NCBI RefSeq assembly: GCF_003286085.1
Contig: NW_020825362.1
Location: forward strand, 248,001 to 312,000
From: Drosophila persimilis
Lineage: Eukaryota; Arthropoda; Insecta; Diptera; Drosophilidae
Length of the DNA stretch: 64,000 bases
Direction of reading: 5' to 3'
The position numbers were made by a program, and so were the translations under genes. Shown in pieces: positions 52,283 through 64,000 of the stretch (positions are counted from its first letter, which is position 1; each line of letters opens with the position of its first letter). The notes beneath the pieces are model-generated. The model saw nothing but the letters and a program-made list of their open reading frames with translations. It did not search any database and was not told where the DNA came from.

Positions 52283-52557
52283 CAAAATATTCATATTCGT
52301 GCCCCAACCACTCAAGTGCCAAAAATACCAAAAACAATCAAAGTCAAGTAAAATTAAATCCAAAAATGTTGATACGTAAATATTCGCCAGATTTGTGAAA
52401 TTGACAACAACAAAAGCAACAAAATCTCTGAATACTCGACTCTGACGGCATTGCGCATTTCCATTCGGGGAATCACTTGCGCTTCGTCGGCGAACAGAAG
52501 AAGAACAGGTTGCACGCAACAGTAGAAACAGCAGCAGCGATAAAAACAATAGGAAAA

Positions 52558-54663
52558 ATGTCTGCGAGAGGTACACGACAAGTGCAGCGCAATCTGTGGG
52601 CCTCGCTCCTGGCGCTCCTGGTGATCCTGTACTGGGCAGATCCCACGGGCGGCTACTTTGCCGCCCTTGACGAGACCGAAACGAACAAAAACTGCTTCTG
52701 CGAGGTAAGTGACAGGCCGCAGCCGCTTCGCTTCACTCAGGCATGAAACTTTCTCATTTCCCACACACAAAGTTGGAGGGGTCCATCAACGATTGCAGCT
52801 GCGATGTCGACACTGTGGATCACTTCAACAACATGAAGATCTTTCCCCGCCTCCAGTCGCTGCTCGTGAAGAACTTCTTCAGGTTCTACAAGGTGAACCT
52901 CAGACAGGAATGCCCTTTTTGGCCAGACGACAGTCGCTGTGCTATACGCTTCTGTCAAGTGGAGAATTGCGAGGAGCAGGCCATACCACAGGGCATCAAG
53001 GACAAGGGTGAACACAAAGAGAAAGCTGCCGCATTCAAGGTAAGATAGAGATGGGCGTTTACCCTGAATTCCCCGCCGGAAAGAGAGAGCGCGCGCTATC
53101 AATCTGCGCGTCTTATCAGAGAGCAGTCGTTCTTTTTGTTGAAGTTGGAGTACGACACTCCCCTCCCTCCCTCACTATCTGCAACGCTCAATAGGTTGGC
53201 AAGTGATTTATACACATTCCACATTCCACGTAATCTCCCATTGTCTCAAGGGCGTAAATCTTCGCGCACAATGATGTGGTCATATTTTGGTAGCATTGCT
53301 GACGTGTTCTTGCTGCCCTGCCCATTCATCCGCCCCCTTTTTGATTGCAGTTCAATGTTGTTTACCTTTTGTTCTCCATCACACCTCACTTACAATCGGA
53401 GCACAATTGGAACTGCTTCTGTTTGCACAGTTGCCAAATGGTTTACCTGTTGACTGACTTCCTCCTCATCTTTGATTTTTTTTTTCAGTATTCACGCGAG
53501 GCACAATCGGCCAACGGCTGCTCGGATGCCGAGGACTTTGACAGCGCCCTGGGTTTCCTGGACACGAGCATCAGTGATCAGGCGCACCGGGAATTCGAGC
53601 TGTGGGCGAAACATGACGAGGCTGAAGAGGATTTCTGCATAGTCGATGACCACGAGGAGGGCTCGCAGTATGTCGATCTGCTGCTCAATCCGGAGCGGTA
53701 CACCGGCTACCGGGGAGAGTCAGCCCACCGCATCTGGAAGAGCATCTACCTGGAGAATTGCTTTGGTGGCAACAACGAGACGGCAAACAAGTTCTCCAAC
53801 TATGTCCCGCACTTGGATCTGCGGAATGTGTGCCTGGAGCAGCGCGCCTTCTACCGCATCATCTCGGGACTGCACTCCAGCATCAACATCCACCTGTGCT
53901 CCAAGTACCTTCTGTCCGAATCGAAAGATTTCCTGGATCCGCAGGGCATCTGGGGGCCCAATGCCCAGGAGTTCAAGCGTCGTTTCAGCCCAGAGACAAC
54001 TGGCGGCGAGGGTCCACACTGGCTGCGAAATCTGTACTTCATTTACCTGGTGGAGCTGCGGGCCCTGGCCAAGGCAGCGCCCTATCTGCGTCGCGAGGAT
54101 TACTACACGGGCATTGCCGAGGAGGATGACGAGGTGAAGCTGGCCATCAATGACCTTCTCAGCGTCATAGAGTGAGTACATGAATACTCTTCCGGAGATT
54201 CTGTTCTGGGACATTACTAATCAAAAATGCACAGATCCTTCCAGTCGCACTTCGATGAGAATGCTCTGTTCAGCAGCGGCATCGCCTCGATCAAGTTCAA
54301 GAGCGACTACAAAGAGAAGTTTCGCAACATATCCAGAATCATGAGCTGTGTGGGATGCGACAAGTGCAAGCTGTGGGGCAAGCTGCAGACCCAGGGCCTG
54401 GGCACTGCCCTCAAGATCCTCTACTCGGAGAAGCTCAATCTGGCCACTGAGAGCGGTCTGTGGGACAGGCCGCACATCGAGGCGGATCCCATCTTCAGAC
54501 TATCGCGTCCGGAGATTGTTGCTCTCTTCAATGCCTTCGGCAGGTGCGTCCAAGCTTAGCAAACGTTGCCTGATCCATCCAATCTAATGGTACTGGACTT
54601 CTTCTTTGCAGATTATCAAACAGCATATACGAGATGGAAAACTTCCGACGAGTGCTGAGATAA
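52558..54663 (+). CDS. Ero1L: Ero1-like ER thiol oxidase
   Basis: An ER-lumen FAD enzyme that reoxidises protein disulfide isomerase, passing electrons to oxygen. Exons 52558-52704, 52773-53039, 53489-54171, 54235-54543 and 54612-54663 give 485 aa. An N-terminal hydrophobic segment ([15 protein letters not shown]) acts as signal or anchor. Conserved Ero1 landmarks: CFC...CSCDV near the N-terminus, [12 protein letters not shown] with the shuttle-type cysteines, [15 protein letters not shown] in the FAD-binding core, [21 protein letters not shown] and the active-site [14 protein letters not shown]. The length matches the family. Drosophila Ero1L is notably required for Notch LNR disulfide formation. 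Confidence 0.97.
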
Positions 54664-55343
54664 CCCGGCAATGAAGAGCCCTCAAGGCGGCATCAGTCAC
54701 ATTCAGTTCCCCGGAGCAGCTCGGCCCCGATGCTCGACTGTCTATCTAATTTGTACGCACATATTTGGGGCTGTATTTTTTGGATCTTGGTAACGATTTC
54801 CCCTTCCCCCAATAGACACCCAAACACTTGAAGGCCTAGCAGAGAGGCTATTGCATCCGGGAAAGCGGCATGACATCCTTGTAAATAATATTAATTACCC
54901 CTAGGCTACTTGTACTTTACTGCACTTTACCCGGCCCGACACGACCCAATCGAACAGATGCACGGAGGACAGACAGGTGTTTACCATAAGTTAGAATATA
55001 TTATTTATTGTGGCAGAAGGAGACTCAAACAAAACGCATTGTGCAATAGCTCGACCGCGAAAGACACGAAAATAAATGTGAGAAATGTGAGAAAGATCGA
55101 TGTTTACCCCAACCGCCACCCTTGGCCTTGTTTTTGTTGTTGTTTGTGTGTTTGTGGAACACGTCACCAGGGAGCTGGGGCATAGCAACCGACTTGTTTG
55201 CCTTTGCAACAACTGTCATCTCCAGACATGGATATATCTACATATATATTTGTGACATTCATCGATTGATCGGGTCAGAAGCCGGCTGTACTTACTTACA
55301 ACAAATTTTATTATTTGTGTGAATAAATATTTCCTCTCTAAAA
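54664..55343 (+). other. Ero1L 3' UTR and short intergenic gap to the CFAP298 homologue
   Basis: Non-coding. AATAAA near 55069 is a plausible Ero1L polyadenylation signal. The gap is compact, so the CFAP298 promoter must lie in roughly 55080-55340. Confidence 0.5.
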
Positions 55344-56642
55344 ATGGTTGTCTTAAAAGTGAAACGCGGCGACGAAACGCTCTTTCTGTACGAGACTAAC
55401 GTGGGCGAGAAGACCGACTCGGTTATTCGTGATCTGGTGGCCATCTACAACGGTCAGCTAAAGGTGCAGCGCGTTTGCATGGAAATTGAGGAGCTGGCCG
55501 AGCACGGCACCATGCTGCCCAGTGAAATGATTGGCCTCAACGACGATCAGATCGAGGAGCTCAAGCTTAAGGATATCTGGGCGGACAAGTGCATCCCTTC
55601 CGGAGGGTTCACCTTCAACAAGGATCCGATGTTGCGCCGCAACGGGCAGCAGCCCAACGAGGCCATGGGCAAGGTCCTGGCCAATACCATAACCGAAGCT
55701 AAGGCCATGATAGATAAGGTAACATCTAACAGCATCATTTTTAGTGGCTCCATTCCGATATAACTGGAATCTGATCCGTTACCCCACAGAACCTGGCCAA
55801 GTCCTCAAAGACTCTGTCCCTGAAGGCGGTTCAGGAGGCAATCAATCTGCTGCGTGGTGCCGTGACCATCGTGTACCCCATGCAGCTGCCACCGCACGAC
55901 ACCATACGCATGGAGTTCACCAACACCGAGGATCTGAGTGGTACTCAGGCCTCCAAGGAGGTCATCGAGCCATCCAAGGCTCAGCTCTGGTTCGCCGGCC
56001 GGCAGATATTCATGGGAAAGCTACTCAAGGACTACTTGGGCAACAATGACAAGACCAAGGTGAGGCGTCCCTGGTCATCGTCATAGACCCATTATCTTAA
56101 CCAATCTCCATTTAGGTGGTGGTCAAGCTCAATCAGTTGGGCGAGGGCCCACCGGGCCGCGAGGCTGTCATCTCCGAGCAGATGCGTCGCCAGATGATGG
56201 CTGACTCCTTCCGCCGCCAGGAGGAGCTCAAGGTAAGAGCAATTTTCATTTTGTATAGGATTTCAAATTGCTTTTTATTAGCTATTTGCTATATAATAGT
56301 ATATGTATCTACGCGTACGTACTCCCCAGAGTGTATATATTTAGGCAATCAAATCGAAACTAGTTAGCTAGTTAAAGAAAAGTCTGGGGAAGATTTCCCT
56401 CCTTGGTCTGTTCTGGCTTTCTCATAAAGTAAACAGTTCCGCCCGCAAATGGGAGCTACTAGATCTGTTCCTAGTCCCTGGTTCCTGGTTCCTGACTGGT
56501 ACAGCAGATGTCGGGTTGGTGGGTCGTGGTGTACATTTAAATTCCATTCGTGTCTTTTAGATGTCGCTCCTCTAAGGCCACAACTACTGGCACCGCACCG
56601 GATCCATTTGCGAGCTTCGGTTTTAAGTGGTATTTTTCTTAG
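55344..56642 (+). CDS. Cfap298: CFAP298 (C21orf59/Kurly) homologue, cilia and flagella protein
   Basis: CFAP298 is a cytoplasmic factor for dynein-arm assembly and planar polarity of motile cilia; in flies motile cilia are confined to sperm and chordotonal neurons. Exons 55344-55718, 55790-56059, 56116-56232 and 56577-56642 give 275 aa. Signature stretches shared with the vertebrate protein: VVLKVKRGDE, YNGQLKVQR, EELAEHGTMLP, DDQIEELKLKD, RRNGQQPNEAMGKVL, LRGAVTIVYPMQLPPHD, MEFTNTEDLSGTQA and FRRQEELK. The last exon (ending DPFASFGFKWYFS) uses the acceptor CTCTAAG at 56576, which keeps phase. An upstream AG at 56560 would give a stop after four codons. AATAAA at 56662 lies 20 bp past the stop and supports the chosen end. 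Confidence 0.9.
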
Positions 56643-56661
56643 TGGGGGGAGTTGTCAGGTA

Positions 56662-56667
56662 AATAAA
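56662..56667 (+). terminator. Polyadenylation signal of the CFAP298 homologue
   Basis: AATAAA 20 bp after the stop. The next gene is convergent, with its stop only about 275 bp further on. Confidence 0.65.
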
Positions 56668-56939
56668 GCTCTTGTTCCTTCGATCCGTTTGGATCTATAT
56701 ATATATATAAGTACAAGTACATGTGCGTTTCCTCTATGTATATGTATCTGTATGTATCCGAGAAAAGCCAAGGTCCGTTCCCGTCCCATTCTGTTCTGTT
56801 CTGTTCTGTTTGGGTTCCTACAGACGTTGTATAAATGCGCCGAATATAATCTAATCGAATCTTCAGTTCCCCCATTAAGTTTTGGTGCTGTTTTCTATGC
56901 GGATCCAAGCATGGATGCAGTTCCCATCGATGTCCATCC

Positions 56940-59134
56940 TTAGAGTATAACCAGCGGCTTCTCGGGCACATCGCACTTGGCTGCCTTCTCTTGGTCCTCG
57001 TCAAAGTTCTGCTCACTCGTGTTTGAGTCCCCAGTGGGGCTGAGTGGTATCAGCGACTTGGTGCTGCCAATCATCTCGTGGCTGTCGAGCGGCAGAACTC
57101 CAATGTCCTCCAGCTCCTGGCCGCCCACTGCCTGGTGCTCCAGGTCCACCACATCGTCATCCGTGTCGTACATTTGCTCGGGTTGCTTGCCCGCTGGTCC
57201 TGCGGCAAACACATCATCGTCCGACTCATCGCCGGCGCAGACGCAGCGCATCTTGGCATCGTCGCCCACCTTGACGGACTTGGTGATGATGCAGAGGGAG
57301 ATGGAGGAGACCACAAACAGCACGATGGGCACAATCAGCGAGACCACCAACTCCCTGTACACCTTATCCAGATCGTAGCGTGCCACCACAAACTCCACGT
57401 TCGCATCCTGCAATGAGGAAAGCAAAACCCTGAGCTCCAGTATCAGCTTACACAGACAGTGGAGGGGGCGGGACCCACCTTGTTGTAGTAGCACTGATAG
57501 CGTGACTGGGCGGTGTTGTTGTCCCCATCGTTGCCATAGCGAGCCACAAAGTCCTTGCACTCGCCCCGGAGCGTATTCACGCAGCCCTCGAGGTTGATGT
57601 ACAGTTTCTTCCAGTTGTAAATGGTTAGATTTGCCTGGTTCGGCAGGTATCGCTGCTCGGGATCCACGGCCCTGGTGCTGTTCTCATAGATGGCCCAGAA
57701 CTGGGTGAAGTTCATGAAGGGAGCTGGCAGCGTATCGTGCTCTAGGAGGGTGCCATTCAGGCAGTCTGTGGCACTGTCGCAAAGAGGAAAGCTTTAGTTT
57801 CGACTACAATTCAAGGATGAGGGAGCGTGTGCACTCACCTGATGCGATGCTCGGACTCGCGGGTGACTGTGGCGCAGTTGGTCAACAGGTTGCCATCGTC
57901 CTCCTTCCAAATTTCAATGGGATCGATGCGCACGCCGTGCTCCGAGCCACGTGCCTGATTAAATGCTACCGCATTCTCGCAGTCCGCTGCTATGAGATTA
58001 TCCTCCTAAAAGGAAAGGCAAGCCATCAGCATAGGGTATACTCGTATGTAGAGGGTGATCGGTGATCAGGGATCCCCCACTCACATGCATTATGAGCACG
58101 TTGACTTTGGTCGTGGTTATCTTGGAGCAGTAGCGATCGCAATCGAAGGGCTTCTTGATCTTCGTGCAGTGAACGCCGTGGCACTCGAAGAACCCATTCA
58201 GCTTGGTGTTGTCCTTGGCAGAGTTTATCGTGGGCCCATCGGCCTTGTGATGGCACAGAAAGAACTCGGACATGTTCTTGCAGTGACCTAAGGAGTAGAG
58301 TAGATGCTTGTTGGATGTGTCTGTGTGTGTCGTGTCTCTCTACTTGCCATTGGAGCAGTTGAATACACCGCGAATGTTATTGCAGGCGGTGCCGTTGTTG
58401 CAGTTGAATTTGTTCAGGCGACTCATGTCAATCTGGGGACGAAGAACAGACACGAAAACAGATAGAAACTTAATGGGGGCCCATTCAATGATCGTAAAAG
58501 TCATTCGAGGCGCCAGTTGTCCATTAAAGCCGAGGGCCAAATACTCGAAATGCCTCCACATCGTCGCAGGAGCCACCGCAAGTGAGGTCACAAGTGTGGC
58601 CACAAGTGAGTCACCCTCCCACTCTCTCAGTGTGTGTCCAAGACGATGACGTCTTCGGCTGAGTGCTGCCTGCGTGGGAACTACTTTTGAGCACTACTTA
58701 CCATGGCACAGGAGGTGTTGGTCACCCGCGTGCAGTTGTTCAGCTGGATGTCCGTGCCATTCCGACGGACCACAGAGTGTATCTGAGGACAGAAGCCACT
58801 GGTCCGGGTCAGACACCATTCGCCGCACGATGCCCAGGGGCAGTTGTTGGGCATCTGACGGTCGACGGTCTGGCACATGACCGGATCCAACTCGAAGCCG
58901 GACTTGAAGGCCCTGCAAGGGATTAAGATTGAGTCATCGGTTAAAGATAGACCCTACAACCGGGTGGGGAGAGCTCTCTGTGTCTTACTTCATGGACGGC
59001 GAATAGATGGCCACGCTGAGATAGACGATGGACACGCAGGAGAGCACCATCGTCAGCTGGCAGAGGCAAATGGCACGACAGATGCGCTTGTCCTGCTCGG
59101 GAATGAGGCGCGGCTTGTTCTTGCGTCGCGCCAT
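56940..59134 (-). CDS. TipE-family auxiliary subunit of the voltage-gated sodium channel (long form)
   Basis: TipE and its homologues (TEH1-4) are two-pass membrane proteins that raise and tune Para sodium currents. Exons on the minus strand, 5' to 3': 59134-58989, 58912-58702, 58432-58348, 58287-58085, 58005-57839, 57773-57479 and 57407-56940, for 524 aa. TM1 lies near residues 23-44 (LCQLTMVLSCVSIVYLSVAI). A large Cys-rich, N-glycosylated extracellular loop includes CPWASCGEWC, the family's disulfide signature. TM2 (ELVVSLIVPIVLFVVSSISLC) is followed by a long acidic cytoplasmic tail (DESDDDVF... DTDDDVVDLE). The intron after 58348 appears to use a GC donor. A TEH-type paralogue is more likely than tipE itself, but which one I cannot say. 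Confidence 0.85.
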
Positions 59135-61086
59135 TCTGCGGAGCTGGGTCCCTGTTTTCTGGCAGTGGGTCTGGCTAATGCGCTTCCTCTAGATTGTCTG
59201 CTAATTTACGACTTGTTGATTTTGGTGGCCCACTTTCCGCGTGGGACACTACCGGGACACTACCTACCCTACTTTTCAAGGTGATTCTCGTTTGGTTTTT
59301 CTGGACTGGGGCCTGGCTGGTGTTTGGATGGGTTTTTGGTTGCTTGGCGTTGGACTGGTGGAGTGGTGGTGGGCTGGTGGTGTGGAGGGGGGGGGGGGGG
59401 TTGTGTATGTTGTTCTATTTTTGTGTGAAGCTTTTGAAGTTTACTTGAAACTGGACGAGGATTGGGATGAGATGTGTGTGTGGTTGGATGGATGGATGGA
59501 GTGTTGTTTTTGGGGACTTTTTGTGGGGTTTCTTTTCCACTGGCTTCACTTTGACCGCGACCCGAAGATGATTTGTCTTTAGGGGGGGGATGGGGCCACA
59601 GACGGAGCGCAGATCCTTCCACGTCCGCTCCTTGTGCGTGCTCGTACGAAACTGAAATCCTGACTCTGGATCCCGACAGAGTCTCCCGGAGCGGCGCGGA
59701 GGCAGGGCACGCCAGGGCTGCAGGAGGACACTGCGCACTTTTACTTTTTTTCGAAAGGAAAGCGAAAGTGAAAGCCACAACGGGATGGTGCGGTGTGGAC
59801 TGGGACTAGGACTGGGGCAGCAGGGATGGAGACAGCTCAACAAATGGTTCCAGGTCCTGCCACGACGCCTGCGCCGGGGAGAGGGAGAGCTCTTGAGCTC
59901 TGTCTCTGGCCTTATTTATCCTTCCTCTATTCTCTCCTTTCTCTCTCACTCTCTCTCTCTCTTTCCACCACATTCGAAAAGAAAACATTTCTCATTTAGC
60001 ATTTCTCCACGTTTTTGGTTTTTTTTAAAGCGTTTTGCTTCTTGTTTTTTTTTTGTGTGTGTAATTATTTATTAAATAGGCCGTTAGCTGGTTTAATTTG
60101 TTTATTGATAAAGACACGTTAAGTAAAAAATTTTTAATCATTTTGCATTCAAATTTGTTTTGGTTGTTCTTCTGCTTTTGTTTAGTTTTTGGTTTTTTTT
60201 GGTTTTGTTTTTTGTTTTGTATGATTTAAAAAAATTCTCATAAGCAACGTGCGTTTTATCGGTTCTGCTAAGCTATATGTATATGTATATATATATATAT
60301 CTATGTATATATACATATATATGTATGTATGTATTGCTATAATTCATTAGATGTTCGTTTTTACATAAGAGTTTTTAAAACTATTTCAAAAATGTTTGAG
60401 AGTGTGTATGTGTGTACTTTTTGGAGTGAGAAATTTGGTTCTTCTGCTTGAACTCTTGGATTGTATCTTGTACGAGTATCTTGTGATAAATCTATCATCT
60501 ATCATGCCAACATCTTCTCTACGAACCTTCATCTTAGCGGACTCGGACTCGGTTCCCTAACAATTGGTTTGATTGGTTTGGTTTGGTTTTTCTTTTTCTC
60601 TTCATCTTCGTTTTCGTTTGCCATGTTTTGTTTTCATTATCATTTTTAGTTAGTTTTTACGAATTTACTTAATATTTTTATGACTACTATCACAATTTGT
60701 TGAAAACAAGCGATTCTTTAATTGGTATTTGGTATTATCATTCTGTAAATCGAAGTCGAGAGTCGAGCAATCATAGAGCGGAGCATCGTCCACACCAAAA
60801 GCCAAAGTTCTAAAGTTATACAGGACAGTACAGTGCAGTACAGTATTTTGAAACAAGGATCTTCTTCTATATAGTACGAATAAAGTATTATTGCATGGCT
60901 TGATGGCTAAGATGGGATGTGAATTGTAGAGCGCAAAAGTTTCGAATAAAATATATATTTATACATATATGCAAGTGGAAAAGGTTATCGTTATCGTTAT
61001 CGGTATCGCTATCGCTATCCTTCCTTCCTTCCTCCGACGATGCTCCGCTGGCAATTTATAATTATTATTTTTTGTACGAGTACTTC

Positions 61087-61118
<32 letters not shown>

Positions 61119-61901
61119 ATCGTCCGATTTGTGAGTTGGCAGATGGTAAATGGAATTTCTCTATCGATCGATTCATATATGTATTGTATGTTTTTATATC
61201 TATTTAATATAAGCTATGTGTGTGTGTGTGTGTGGGTGTGTTTGTGATACAGACTACAAAGTTGAGTTCGCTATTTGTTTAGGGGCTTTAGCTTTAGCTT
61301 TAGCTAATTTGTATTTTTGCTAGTATTCCATATCATCATCTTCGTCACTGTGACACAGAAGTTTGCTAGAATTGGAACATCGGGTTGAAACAAAGTTCTT
61401 AATCAATTCTAGTCAGAGTTTGGTTTAGTGATAGTATAAGCGATAAATATAGTAAGAGTATATGTTCTGTATACATATATATATACGGGGATCGGATCAT
61501 GCCATACAATACAAATATTTTCTATAATCAAAAGCGGTTCAAACGAAAAGCATGCACAAAAAAGGCCTGGCTGATGCCGTCTCTTCTTATGCGTAATATC
61601 AGTTTAATTAAATAGGAGAAATATTCGATATGTATACGAGTACGAGTATATATATAGGCATGTAATAGTTTAAGAATTAGTAAATAGAAAAAAAGGTATA
61701 TGCTGGGGGCGTGTGGGTTAACCTGAAAGAAACCTCATGTAAATTCATTTTTTGTTTTGTTTGTTTTTTGTAAAGTTAAAGCTACAGACTACAAAAATAC
61801 ACGAGTGTATTTTGAGTGAATATATTTGATATACATATGTATGTATGTATGTGGTATACAGATTACGAAATTCCTTTCAATTTGATCGGGCTTTTGTGCT
61901 C

Positions 61902-61937
<36 letters not shown>

Positions 61938-62748
61938 GAGAGGGCTCCTTGAGAGGTGCTAAGGACTAAGTCTACAATTGGGGGAAATGCAGTAATTGCT
62001 AAGGACACTTCAGAGTAACGTTAATTCGGTTCGGGGTTTCTCTTTGGTTAATTATGGTTGCTGTTGTGGGTCTACGACAAGCGATAACTGGGTGCCAGAG
62101 ATATATATGCATGTACATATAACTTTTTGATTTCAGCATTTCATCGCACTTAACCTATCACAATACATTTGGGGGGGTATTAACAATCAACAATCAAAGA
62201 TCAACGATCAGATCTCATATTTCAAAATACATTCAAGGACAACGACTTTTCCGTATTACATTTCATGCAGTTAACGATCCTGTAAGTAATATAGAAGTAA
62301 TAAAGAGAAGAAGAACGAAAGAACCCATGAATTACAGGCTGGGGATTGGCGGGTTGGGAGGGTTTGAGATGTAAAAAAACAGAAAATATACAAAAGTTAC
62401 AATCAGTACATTACAATTTCTGATTTTTGGGTATGATTCAACTTATGGTTTAGGCCAATAGCTTAACAAAAGTATAATTTACATTCATAAACGTAGGAGA
62501 GAGAAGAGTACAGCATAGAGCATACAGCATACGGCATACAGCATACAGCACGATCTTTGACAATATGTAGTATCTTCGTACAAGGCACAATGAAGGAGTG
62601 TAGTGTGTGGTTTCTACTACAGTACGACAGTATACAGTATACAGAAGTCGAATCGCAAACATATGTATGAATGAAAACAAGATGCTGGACAGGAGATGCA
62701 GATGCAGCGTCTGGTGGTTGCTTGGTTGGTTGTTTGTTGGAATTGAAC
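59135..62748. other. Intergenic DNA and 3' UTR between the two TipE-family genes
   Basis: 59135 to about 59900 is probably the 5' UTR and promoter of the long TipE-family gene; it carries a G-run at 59388-59400. The remainder is AT-rich with (TA)n near 60270-60330, (GTAT)n near 61093-61118 and 61836-61850, and (TG)n near 61218-61234 and 61908-61938. Part is likely the 3' UTR of the second TipE-family gene. No coding exons were recognised. Confidence 0.5.
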
Positions 62749-63848
62749 TCACTCTTCCTTGGTTGGGAACTTCTCGGCGTAGACCCGCGAGGACTTATTG
62801 CAGGCCTTCTCGCAGCAGGGGCAGTACCAGTAGCTCAGCACCCCGATGGAGATGGCGAAGAGCACATTCGGTATGATCAGCGATAGGATCAGATGGTACA
62901 GATTGTTCTCCCACGAGTAGCGGCCGATAACCACCTCTGGATAGGCACGGCTGTAGTAGCAGGGGAACGGCTCCCCAATATGAGAGAAGCTACCATCAAA
63001 TCGAAAGAAATGTTACCATTTAATTGCGTATAAACTCATTTACTTAATCCAACTGAAAGCTTACCCATACTGCCTGGCAAAGACGCTGCAGTTGGTCGTG
63101 GGCGGGTACCCGCAGCCCTCGGAGTTAATCAGAAACTTTGTATAGCTAACATCCCAGTTGACGGTGTCCAGGTCCCGGGGATTTCGCTCCCAGTCGCTGT
63201 ACGGGATGCGCGTATAGTTGACAAACAACTGATGGCACCTGGTACATGGAATCGATATGGAATCAGAATCGATTGGATTACAATAGGTCTACTCTTCTCA
63301 CTTACTTGGTGAGTGATGAGGTGCAGCCCTCGCGACAGGAGCTCCAGCTGCAGTTCTTGATGCCCTCCGCATAGATGTGATCGATCACAATGCAGGTCAC
63401 GGGCACTGGATCGTAGTCGGCAATGATCGTTGAGATGGCGGGATCCACTACGAAGGGTATCAGGAAGAGGAATGTGAACACCGACAAAATGGCAGTTGTA
63501 CCTGGAAGACAGAAAGAAAGAACCATCCATCAGACGTGAATAGGGAATGTGCATATGTACATATAGGGGATTGTGTTTTATCTTACCAAGGCACACGGAG
63601 GTATAGAACTTCGCCTTCTCGAGTAGTGTGTCGATTTCGATCTCCTCGCGCTTGGCCTTGATGGCGTCCACGCAGCCGCGGCCCGGCCTAACCGGTGACT
63701 GGCAGGAGGAGCGTATCGATCCCGCCACCGAGCCCGATCTGCTGCTGCTGCTGTTCAGGCTAATCTTGCTGGCGGAGAGCGTCTGTGCCGAGAGCGTGGG
63801 ACTCGTCGGCATCGACGTTGTCGTTGTCAGGGTGGAGCTCTTCTTCAT
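62749..63848 (-). CDS. TipE-homologue (TEH-type) sodium-channel auxiliary subunit
   Basis: Exons on the minus strand, 5' to 3': 63848-63587, 63501-63306, 63238-63065 and 62989-62749, for 290 aa with all junctions in phase. The cytoplasmic N-terminus is Ser/Thr-rich. TM1 spans TTAILSVFTFLFLIPFVV. The extracellular loop carries KNCSWSSCREGCTS, the hallmark TipE-family motif, plus paired Cys (GCGYPPTTNC). TM2 is LILSLIIPNVLFAISIGVLSYW, with a Cys-rich juxtamembrane CPCCEKAC and a short tail. It lacks the long C-terminal tail of tipE, so it is a TEH paralogue. It is the same-strand neighbour of the longer family member, consistent with the TipE-family cluster at 64B. Confidence 0.88.
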
Positions 63849-64000
63849 TCTGATTCTCTGTGCTCTCTGTGTTGTGCGTGTTCTGTGTGTGGTTTCGTGT
63901 GATTTCTTAGATTTTAGGATCAGTAAAAGCTTTTAAAATGAACACCGCTAACAATTCTACACTCTTTCTTTATCTCTATCTCCTTGTCTCTTTATCCCTT

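Noticed and set aside
56449..56943. 164-codon plus-strand ORF after the CFAP298 exons
   Set aside because: It overlaps the last CFAP298 exon in another frame and its polyadenylation signal; composition is not protein-like.

Overview
This is nuclear DNA of a Drosophila species. Interrupted genes with short GT-AG introns, fly core-promoter motifs and a string of genes recognisable as the 64A-64B block of D. melanogaster chromosome 3L (Muller element D) all point that way. Recognised in order: Chd64 (first coding exon only), ens, RfC4, Ras64B, Akh, two clip-domain serine proteases, nab, mas, Ero1L, a CFAP298 homologue and two TipE-family sodium-channel subunit genes. The arrangement differs from D. 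melanogaster at one point, so this is probably another species; an obscura-group fly is only a guess. Most gene models below were assembled by hand from splice sites, and for each complete model the exon lengths sum to a whole number of codons.

Layout. 1-2.05 kb: first coding exon, intron 1 and promoter side of Chd64 (minus). 4.55-13.98 kb: ens (minus), a microtubule-associated protein of about 15 coding exons. 15.2-16.5 kb: RfC4 (minus), head to head with Ras64B (plus, to about 19.05 kb). 19.2-19.8 kb: Akh. 20.1-23.5 kb: a one-clip serine protease whose first intron appears to hold another gene on the same strand. 25.2-28.4 kb: a two-clip serine protease. 30.1-37.1 kb: nab (minus). 38.9-42.6 kb: masquerade (minus), a catalytically dead protease homologue. 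44.24-47.23 kb: a young LTR retroelement of the gypsy/errantivirus type that retains only the 3' tip of pol plus a frameshifted env. 47.2-52.5 kb: non-coding DNA with a duplicated promoter-like block. 52.6-54.7 kb: Ero1L. 55.3-56.6 kb: CFAP298 homologue. 56.9-59.1 kb and 62.7-63.85 kb: two TipE-family genes (minus).

Functions are diverse: cytoskeleton, DNA replication, Ras signalling, energy-mobilising hormone, extracellular proteolysis and adhesion, transcriptional co-regulation, ER disulfide formation, cilia assembly and neuronal excitability. Apparent functional clusters are the three clip-type protease or protease-homologue genes and the TipE-family pair.

Most notable: (i) an env-only LTR element with identical LTRs and a target-site duplication; (ii) absence of Rop, the textbook bidirectional partner of Ras64B, with RfC4 in its place; (iii) a nested gene in a protease intron; (iv) two probable GC-AG introns; (v) promoter modules repeated upstream of Ero1L and in the RfC4/Ras64B gap.
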